From Liopterus haemorrhoidalis (lineage: Eukaryota > Arthropoda > Insecta > Coleoptera > Dytiscidae): 64,000 bases of DNA. Positions 56,590 to 64,000 of the stretch are shown here, piece after piece. The notes beneath the pieces were generated by a model. That model worked only from the letters and a program-made list of their open reading frames with translations. It had not been told where the DNA came from and made no database searches. The DNA lies in contig OZ020612.1 of the NCBI GenBank assembly GCA_963971575.1, forward strand, positions 33,273,916 to 33,337,915. Reading direction: 5' to 3'. Within the stretch, counting starts at the first letter, position 1; each line of letters starts with the position of its first letter. A program made the translations under genes and the position numbers.

Positions 56590-58097
56590 TTTACTTAAAT
56601 GCCGAAAGTTTCATAGCTCATAAGGATGATATTGTACATTTTATTGAAATACATAGACCTCTTGTTATGTGTTTCTCTGAAACATGTGTTACTGACAATA
56701 TCTTGGATTCAGAAATTAGTATTAAAAATTATAGTTTAATACGATGTAACTCTGTAAGACGACATACAGGTGGAGTTATAATACTAGTGAAAAACAGTTT
56801 AAAATTTAACGTGTTACATAATATTGCATTGGATATGAATGTGTGGCTTCCGGCAATTGAAATTTTTCTGAAAGATAATAAATTAATATTATGCACTGTT
56901 TACCACTCTCCTAATGCTAGTCATAAATATTTTATAGATTTTATAGAATCGTTTGAAGATGATACGTATAGCTTACTTTTTAAAAATGTAATACGCAGTT
57001 TGGGTTTAAATCAAATTGGTAAAGATCCTACTAGAAAAACTCGTAATTCTGAAACTTTGATCGACTTTGTAGTAACTAATGATTATTTTCTTGAGGCAGT
57101 TGTTTTAAATTCACCTAAAATTACTGATCACGATATGGTTAAGGTAACTTTGAAAGATAATGTTCAAACAAATAGTAACAATATTAACAAAATATATAGA
57201 AGAAATTTAAATGACTGTATACCTTCTCAGATAGCTAATGAACTTATACATTGCAACTGGGCATATGAATCTGTTGATGTTGAGTTCATTTACTCTAATA
57301 TGTACAGTAATATCAAAGATGTTTTAGATAAGATATGTCCTTTAAAGCTTGTCAATGTTAATGGTTGTTCATCACAATTATGGATCAATAATGATATTAA
57401 ACACTACCGTCAAGAGCGCGATAAGGCGTACAAAAAGTTCAAACTTACTAGCAACCCAATATATTGGGATAACTACAAAAATTCTCGTAACAAAGTCATT
57501 TCCTTATCACGTACAGCTAAAAAGAATTATTTTGATCGCAAAATAGATAGTTTAAAGCATGATTCTAAAAATATGTGGGTCACATTAAAACAATTTGTTA
57601 ACAATAAGAATGCGGCTGAAATAAACAACGACATTATTTTCGAAAATTTAAATGTGCCTGATGAATCAACTGTAAATAAATATGTGTACTTTGTTAACAG
57701 TTTGCAAGAAATAGTTGATAGTATACCTTCTGTTACATCTGTTTGGTCGAACTTTAATCTGCCAAGTATAGTTAGCACACTAAAAAGTTTTGAAACCATT
57801 TCTATACAAAAAATTAAAAATATAATATTCAATTTTCAAAATAAATTTGCAGTGAATAATTGTATCGATGCTAAATTCTTAAAAGATAACTTTCATGTTA
57901 TAGGTTATCCCTTATTGCATTTAATTAACACATCAATAGAAACTGGCACTTTTCCTGACGCGTTAAAAAATGCTACCGTTGTCCCTATTCCAAAAATTTC
58001 TGGAACCAATAATGCAATTAATTTTAGACCCATAAATATATTACCAATATGTGATAAACTAATTGAAATAGTTGTAACAGATCGTAAATTATTTTAA
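56590..58097 (+). pseudogene. LINE ORF2, endonuclease to start of reverse transcriptase
   Basis: DIVYLNAESFIAHKDDIVHF and MCFSETCVTDN open an APE-type endonuclease; HHTGGVII-like (RHTGGVIILVKNSLK) and FVVTNDYFLEAVV...ITDHDMVKV follow. The GDFN block expected after FIDFIESF is absent, an in-frame internal deletion. The reverse transcriptase begins at ~57960 (ATVVPIPKISG, NFRPINILPI). A frameshift near 58080 ends the frame. Confidence 0.85.
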
Positions 58098-59334
58098 TAA
58101 TAACAATTTATTCTTCGAACGTCAATCTGGTTTCCGTTCGAAGCATTCCTGTGAATCAGCACTGTTAGTTGTTTTAAATACATGGATAGCAGATAAAGAT
58201 ATGGATAAAACAACGGTTAGCATATTTATTGATTTCAAGCGGGCTTTTGAAACTATCGATAGGAATATTTTACTTCAAAAGTTGCACTATTATGGTTTAA
58301 GAGGTACCGTGTGGAAATGGTTTCAAAATTTTTTGGTAAATAGATCTCAACAAACCAAGTACAAAAATTGTTTATCTGGAAATATTAACAACCCATTTGG
58401 TGTGCCTCAAGGTAGCGTTCTAGGTCCGTTGTTATTTATAATTTATATCAATGATATACAATTTAGTACTAAATACTGCTCCATTAATTTATTTGCGGAT
58501 GACACTATAATATCTTTAGCTGATTTTGATCAGGCTCGTATTGTGGAGAGGCTTAATGAGGATCTGGTTTCAATTCTGGATTGGTTAAATATCAATAAAT
58601 TAAAATTAAATGTATAAAAAAGTAAATGTTTGGTTATTGGTTCGAAAAAAAATTACGATAAATATTTCACAAATAATTACGATTCATTACTGGACAAAGT
58701 CAAATTAGAATACACACGCGAAATAAAATACTTAGGCGTAATTATTGATAGTGAGTTAGGGTTTAAAGAACATTCTAATATGTTAATAAAGAAAATTGCC
58801 AAAAAAATTGGGTTTATGTCAAGGACCACTAAATATTTATCAACATGGTCTAAAATTACAATTTATAACTGTCTCATTAAACCTCACTTTAACTACTGTA
58901 GCTCCATACTATTTATGTTGAACAAAACTGAACTGAATAAATTTCAAAAACTCCAAAACAGAGCTATGAGAGTTATTCTACAGTGTGATAAGTATACATC
59001 AGTTAATGTTATGTTAAAGATATTAAATTGGATGAACGTGTCGGATCAAATTAAATTTAATAATATGGTTCTCATTTACAAAATTACCAATGGTCAGCTG
59101 CCATTTTACTTGTATAAATTACTTAAACTTAATTCAAATGTGCATAACTATCCAACAAGAGGTCAAAATAATTTTTATGTTAAATCAGTTAAAAAGGCAT
59201 CTACAATGAATTCAATATTCTTTAAAGGTATTATCGAATATAATAAGCTACCTTTGAGTGTAAGAAAATGTTCAACAATTAATCAATTTAAAATTAAATA
59301 TAAAGATTGGTTAGTAAACGCTGTTGAACGTTGA
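58098..59334 (+). pseudogene. LINE ORF2, reverse transcriptase palm to C-terminus
   Basis: ERQSGFRSKHSCESALLVVL, SIFIDFKRAFETIDRNIL, NPFGVPQGSVLGPLLFIIYI and the catalytic LFADDTIISL (~58493), then a TAA at 58615 in what is otherwise KLNV.KSKCLVIGS. The same frame continues with IKYLGVIIDSELGFKEHSN and KPHFNYCSSILFM to a stop at 59332. One frameshift and one nonsense change separate it from a full ORF. Confidence 0.9.
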
Positions 59335-59755
59335 GCAAATTATTGTATATTTTTAATGATCTTATTTATTTATTTATTTATTTATTTGTTTATTTATTTT
59401 ATTTATTTATGTATTTATTTATTTTATCATTTATATTGATTTTATGTTAATTTTACTTTGTTGTAATTACTTTATTTACTGTATTTTATTTAAGAATTGT
59501 TTTATTAATATTTTAAATATGTACAATGTATACCTTTTATATTAGGAATGTGATAATGCTCTAATGTGATATTTTAAAATTTTATATATAGTTTTTTTAA
59601 CTCCAATTTTATATATTTATGTTTTTTTTTAATATGTTTAATTAGCTACACTTTGTATATTTTGCATGTATTTTATCTTTTTGTATTTTTTTTTTTGTAG
59701 TAGCTTATCTATTTAATAAAGCATTATTATTTATTATTATTCCAAACGTTTAAGC

Positions 59756-60389
59756 GGAACTAAATGGGAATTTCGTTCTTTTAGATTGCCACGAGAAGGG
59801 ACCTTGCTTGGTTTATTTCATTTTTCAGGTTGGTATGTAAAAATTTAAAATTCCGATAGTGAAACCATGGAAACAAATGACATACATATATAGGGGAAAT
59901 ATTTTAAGATCGCAGCGCTGTTTTGACATACATGGAACTTCCAAAATAGACATTCATTACATATAATCATATGGGCAATAACGTGAATTTTAATGTTTAC
60001 TGGTGGTTTTTGTAATTTTGCTACAATATTAATACGTGTTTTTATGCAAGGTAATCAGTGAAATATTATAACATCAAATATTAATAAATAAGAATAATTT
60101 TAGGCATGTTTTTATTATTTTTTAGGTTGAAATGGACCTTTTAGGTTATTTAGGTTAGATTATTTTTTAGGTTGAAATAGATTTCTTTTAATCCACGAAT
60201 TACACTCAGATACACAGCAATAATAGTTCGACTTCAAAATGATTTTTGATTTTTAAAAATTAGGGCAAACTAAACGAAATTTTAAAGTCAGATTTTAAGA
60301 ACACTTGAGGGCATGAAAATATAATAAACCTGAATCATCCAACTTAGCCAAACATCTAATAGAAAACGGTCACAATTGCAATGAAAAAA
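59756..60389. other. no recognised gene
   Basis: AT-rich. 59889-59918 is the right arm of the inverted repeat paired with 54775-54804. Confidence 0.5.
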
Positions 60390-60857
60390 ATCAGCTGTGG
60401 CCACCACAGGACCGACCGCCATCATAAATTACTTGTATAAAATACATTCTAGCAGCAGAGTAGAAATAACTTGGCCTAATATTTTCTAACAGAGATATTA
60501 TTTATCATGACCATGGAAACGTTACATATAAGTATGAAAAAATTGAGACTTAGAAAAATTAAAAAAAAAATGAAAAAATTTTACAAAAATTTTTCAAAAT
60601 TTTTCGTTTCATCAAAAAACGTCTTAAAAGTTATTAGTTATTGCATTTATAGCAACTTTTGTTCAATAAATTTTTTCGAAATATTTTTCTGTTGTGAAAT
60701 ATTCGCAAAAATCTTAAAATCGACACGAGTAAACTCCCATTTTTAGTCAACCAATTTTTACCAAAAGTTGATCAACTCGTGCCATTGATGTCATAAGCTT
60801 AAATATGAAGTTTCATAAAAATCCTTTCAGCCGAATTTGCTCTGCACGTGTACACAG

Positions 60858-60890
<33 letters not shown>

Positions 60891-61047
60891 GAGACAGACA
60901 GACGGACGGACAGACAGACCGACAGACATCATGCTAAAAATAGTCAAAACGTTATGTAGGGACCTCAATTCGTGGAGATCCATCGAAATTTCGAAACGTC
61001 AAAATCGGTATGATCCAATACCTCCCTTATATATGTTGGCGGTCGGT
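60390..61047 (+). mobile_element. family B repeat (copy B2)
   Basis: TCAGCTGTGGCCACCACAGG hairpin (60391-60410), ACCGACCGCCA (60411-60421), a CAGA/CGGA microsatellite (~60853-60926), TCAGCCGAATTTGC box beside it, and TGGCGGTCGGT (61037-61047). Opposite orientation to B1 and well conserved, with the 11-bp ends exact. Confidence 0.78.
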
Positions 61048-61280
61048 AAAAATTTAGAAATTTCACATTTAGAAAATAAAAGTGGAAAACCCTTGTACTT
61101 CTTAGAGGCATTTGAGATTAAATATGCACAGCGAGAAGGGCATAATCTCATTAATGACCAACTGGATCTGCTGGAATCTCCCATTCTCAGGACTATGGTC
61201 AGTGGTATTTCCCAATCCCTACCCACACCTATTTATTCGTAATAGTTAATCTGTATATTTAGGTAATATTGTCAGTAATT
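61048..61280. other. no recognised feature
   Basis: The reading frame entering from the family B copy (to 61242) has no recognised domain. Confidence 0.4.
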
Positions 61281-61284
61281 TTAT

Positions 61285-61370
61285 ACATTTATTCTTCTGA
61301 AGATGGCCTAACAAGCCGAAATATTTAAGTTTTAATAAAATATTTTGTGGAATATAACCAAGTGTTTACT
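61285..61370 (+). ncRNA. hammerhead-like motif
   Basis: CTGAAGA (61297-61303), a 3-bp GGC/GCC stem (61305-61307 / 61315-61317) with a 7-base loop, and GAAA (61318-61321), followed by TATTTAAGTTTTAATAAAATA, which can pair with itself. The core order fits a hammerhead; stem I and the cleavage site are not clear. Confidence 0.4.
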
Positions 61371-62084
61371 ATTTATTCATTCATATTATTACGTGTATTT
61401 GTTATTGTGTGTTTCTGTTTTGGTTCGATGACAAGTGCAACAACATGCAGTGATAGAATTGTGATTAACAGTTAACAAAATTGAATTTTAGTATTATTGG
61501 TAACTGTGATTTTGATAAGTGAAAGTACGAGTTAAGGCATTAAAACGATAAACAAAAAAAAAAAAAAATCAATATTAACCGGAGATAGCTCTATAAAAAT
61601 GTTCGTTCGAACTTTTTTCATTATCAATAAAAATATTAAATAATTGTTTTTATATTAATAGTGACGTAAAATGAATAAATGACACATTTTTAACATAAAT
61701 TATTTCAATTAGAATAACTTTTACTATGCAAAACAATATAAATAAAAAATATTTAAAATATTTTGCATGAAATATTCACGTTGGACGCGTAATAAGTCAC
61801 ATTCTCCGCCAAAGCCATTAAATGACGTAGAGGTGGAAGGGGTGATTTTCAACAGTGGATTTCAAAATTTTAGTAGTTTTCTTTACTTTAAGCTCCGTTT
61901 AATCCGAAATGCTTGGGATAATACAAAAATTGGATTGAGAGTATTTTTATTTCTTTTTCATCGCCTTCTGTATTTTAAGCTGTATATCGTAAGCGACCCA
62001 GACATACATTTCCAGTGGTGGTTTTGTGCAGTGATATGTACAGTGTAAATCTTGTCCTTACATTTAATATTGTTTCCCTGAAAC
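61371..62084. other. no recognised feature
   Basis: AT-rich; a 93-codon ORF at 61767-62048 has no recognised domain and is probably chance. CCTGAAAC (62077-62084) is the target copy of the following MITE. Confidence 0.45.
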
Positions 62085-62228
62085 CAGGGGCGGCCCGACA
62101 CGGTAAGCGAGTTATGCACGGCGTGGGGCGCCTTGTCGGAAAAGACATTTTTTTTTGTTAAATTTTTAAAAAAGTAGCGCCGTTATGAGTTTTGCATGGG
62201 GGCTCCATGTATACTAGGACCGTTACTG
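62085..62228. mobile_element. 144-bp hAT MITE with 8-bp target duplication
   Basis: Flanked by CCTGAAAC (62077-62084 and 62229-62236). Ends CAGGGGCGGCCC and the complement CAGTAACGGTCC, 8 of 12 matching. No coding capacity. The 8-bp duplication and CAG..CGG.CC ends fit hAT. Confidence 0.75.
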
Positions 62229-62308
62229 CCTGAAACCATAACTTATATTTCCTCTTAAATTGTATAAATTTAAATCAATATTACAATATTAATAAATAAA
62301 TTGCAGCC

Positions 62309-64000
62309 ATGGATGAGATTGAGACTGAGTCAGGCGTCGACGAACGTCGCGGTAGCCATGGTAATAAACGGAAATCAGTTGACAAATTAAGTGGGGCAGC
62401 TAGGCGTAAATTGGCGAAGGAGGCCAGTCTTAAAATAAATGCAAGCAAATGTCTAAAATTAACATCATTTTTGACTAAGCTACCGGTAGTTCAACCAGTT
62501 AAAGTTCCTGCTGAAGGTAAGCCAGTATCTGCTGATCAGCACCTAGCTACAAGTTCCAGTACAGAACCTACTGAGACTGAACACCACCCACTCTTGGCTT
62601 GGAACATAATATGCAGATCGATCCGGAATACGAAACAGTGCAATAACAACCTTCTGTAGATATTATCCAAGAACCACTTCTTCCTCAATCAGAGTTCCCT
62701 ACAGATCCAGGACTCTACACTAATAAGAGTTTAACCACAAAACTGATACGAAAATTGTGTGAAATCGGACCATGCCAACCAGGCCTCAATAAACCATTTC
62801 AATTTCCGACAGATGAATTTGACCGCAAATTTATTATTTCTTGGTATACCAAAAGTTTCGGAAACGGTAGTATGAAATAAAAAAGAAATTGGCTTGTCTA
62901 TTCACCAAAAAATAAAAAGATGTACTGCCAAGCTTGCTGGTTATTCGCTGATCGGAAATATTAGCATTATAGCAAGGAATGGTCTGACCCAGAATCAGGA
63001 GTTTGTAAATGGAAAAAAGGTATGGAAAAAATTTTTAAACACGAAACTTCTAAACAACATCAACATGCAACACATCAATATTTGCTTACTAAATATCGCA
63101 TTTCAAATGATAAAACTGTAATATCAGGGTTGATCAGGAGCGTGGCCAAGTGGAAAAGAATAGGGAAGTTTTGAAACGGATGATAGACGTTACGTTGTTC
63201 TTAGCCGAACCAGGTTTGCCATTCAGAGGATATAGAGAACAACAGTCTTGCATGGGTGATCGTAGTAGTACAAACACTGGCAATTTTCATGAACTGTTAT
63301 CTTTACTAGCCAAATATGATCTTACTTTGAATAATCATTTAAAGTTCGAAAAGAAAAATGAACTGTATTTAAGTCATAATGTACAAAATGATCTTATTCA
63401 ATCACTCGCATCTGAAATATCGGATACAATTGATAATGAAGTTAAGTCTGCACATTTTTTTTTTCATTAATTATTGATTCAACTATTGATATATCCAGAA
63501 TTGATCAGATGTCAATTTCTTTACGATACATTTTAAAATCCGGACAGGTTGTGGAAAGATTTATAGGCTTCTATAATTTAGAAAATAGCGATGCTGCAGC
63601 ATTTGCTGAGATAATTTTATCAGAGCTACAAAAACGAAACATTGATATCACACTTTGTCAAGGACAGGCATATGATGGTGCCTCTGTGATGTCTGGAATT
63701 AAGAATGGTCTTCAAACTCGGATAAAAAAACATTCACCTAATGCCGTCTATGTTCACTGTTCTGCTCATGCTTTGATTTGGTGACTATCGAAGCAATGTC
63801 TGTAAACAGTGATACCAAGTTGTTTTTCGGCACAGCTGAAAAACTATATACGTTTCTTACGTCTAGCTTATCACGACTTCATATTCTCCAAAAACATCAG
63901 AAATCCCAATATGAATCAGCAGAAGATACTCTAAAACGAATTTCTGATACAAGATGGGCCAGCCGGAAGCATGCAGTTGATGCAGTTGTTGGATCATTCT
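62309..64000 (+). pseudogene. ZMYM/TTF-type hAT transposase, runs off the window
   Basis: Starts MDEIETESGVDERRGSHGNK at 62309 with a Lys/Arg-rich N-terminus. Then in several frames: FDRKFIISWYTKSFGNG and WLVYSPKNKKMYCQACWLFA (TTF-type zinc finger, ~62810-62950), EKNREVLKRMIDVTLFLAEP, LIIDSTIDISRIDQMSISLR (first catalytic Asp), QAYDGASVMSG (second), HCSAHALIW, and RISDTRWASRKHAVDA at the end. Frames break near 62640, 62878, 63165, 63465 (poly-T) and 63781. The same architecture occurs in ZMYM1-like host genes, but the decay argues for a transposon copy. Confidence 0.85.

Larger units (their letters stand above)
56550..59755 (+). mobile_element. CR1/Jockey-like LINE
   Basis: APE endonuclease and reverse transcriptase coding (next entries) followed by a 3' untranslated part with TTTA repeats (59360-59420) and AATAAAGCATTATTATTTATT at the end. 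Three lesions disable it, but most of the ORF2 is readable. Confidence 0.85.

Noticed and set aside
62309..64000. A host ZMYM1-like gene
   Set aside because: At least five frame breaks in 1.5 kb with no splice signals at them; a decayed hAT copy explains it better.

Overview
This is a eukaryotic, insect-type genomic window: AT-rich, with one recognisable host exon and almost everything else made of transposable elements (TEs) in many stages of decay. The TE families present (mariner/Tc1, pogo/Tigger, hAT including a ZMYM/TTF-type one, Harbinger, Gypsy, Penelope-like, R2/R4-type, CR1/Jockey-like and RTE-like LINEs, tRNA-derived SINEs) are the mix seen in large arthropod genomes. I cannot name the species. 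A run of exactly 200 N (32292-32491) marks a scaffold join, so order across it is not proven.

Host gene: bases 12925-13000 (+) encode the first 25 residues of an Elk-type (KCNH family, eag-like) voltage-gated potassium channel, followed by a consensus splice donor. No second exon was seen, so sequence downstream is probably a very long first intron filled with TEs.

Layout. 1-4300: mariner 3' end, a LINE scrap, a tandemly duplicated Tigger-like deletion derivative. 4859-9312: a decayed Gypsy element with 157-bp LTRs, 5-bp target duplication and a SINE inside pol. 9680-11870: LINE remnants. 12894-13000: Elk exon. 13001-18100: hammerhead-like motif, GA-rich tract, LINE 3' end, mariner. 19007-20250: foldback-like element with a Tigger-like MITE inside. 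20251-26290: copies of two repeat families (called A and B here) with inverted repeats, a GTCT microsatellite and an end hairpin. 26963-28713: MITE, then a hAT remnant carrying a LINE. 28870-32291: R4/Dong-like elements in TAA repeats. After the gap: LINE ORF1, pogo-like transposase interrupted by a family A copy, a MITE, then an apparently intact Gypsy element (38223-43402, 1327-residue Gag-Pol, LTRs identical by eye). 43540-54020: two Penelope-like remnants around a 636-bp GT repeat and a minus-strand Gypsy element that hosts nested hAT, mariner and family A insertions. 54123-64000: THAP fragment, Harbinger-like element, CR1/Jockey-like LINE, family B copy, a 144-bp hAT MITE and a ZMYM-type hAT transposase running off the end.

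The TE copies do not form pathways. Their interest is in nested insertion history, exact target duplications, one probably young Gypsy element, and the architecture of families A and B, which I cannot assign to a named superfamily with certainty.
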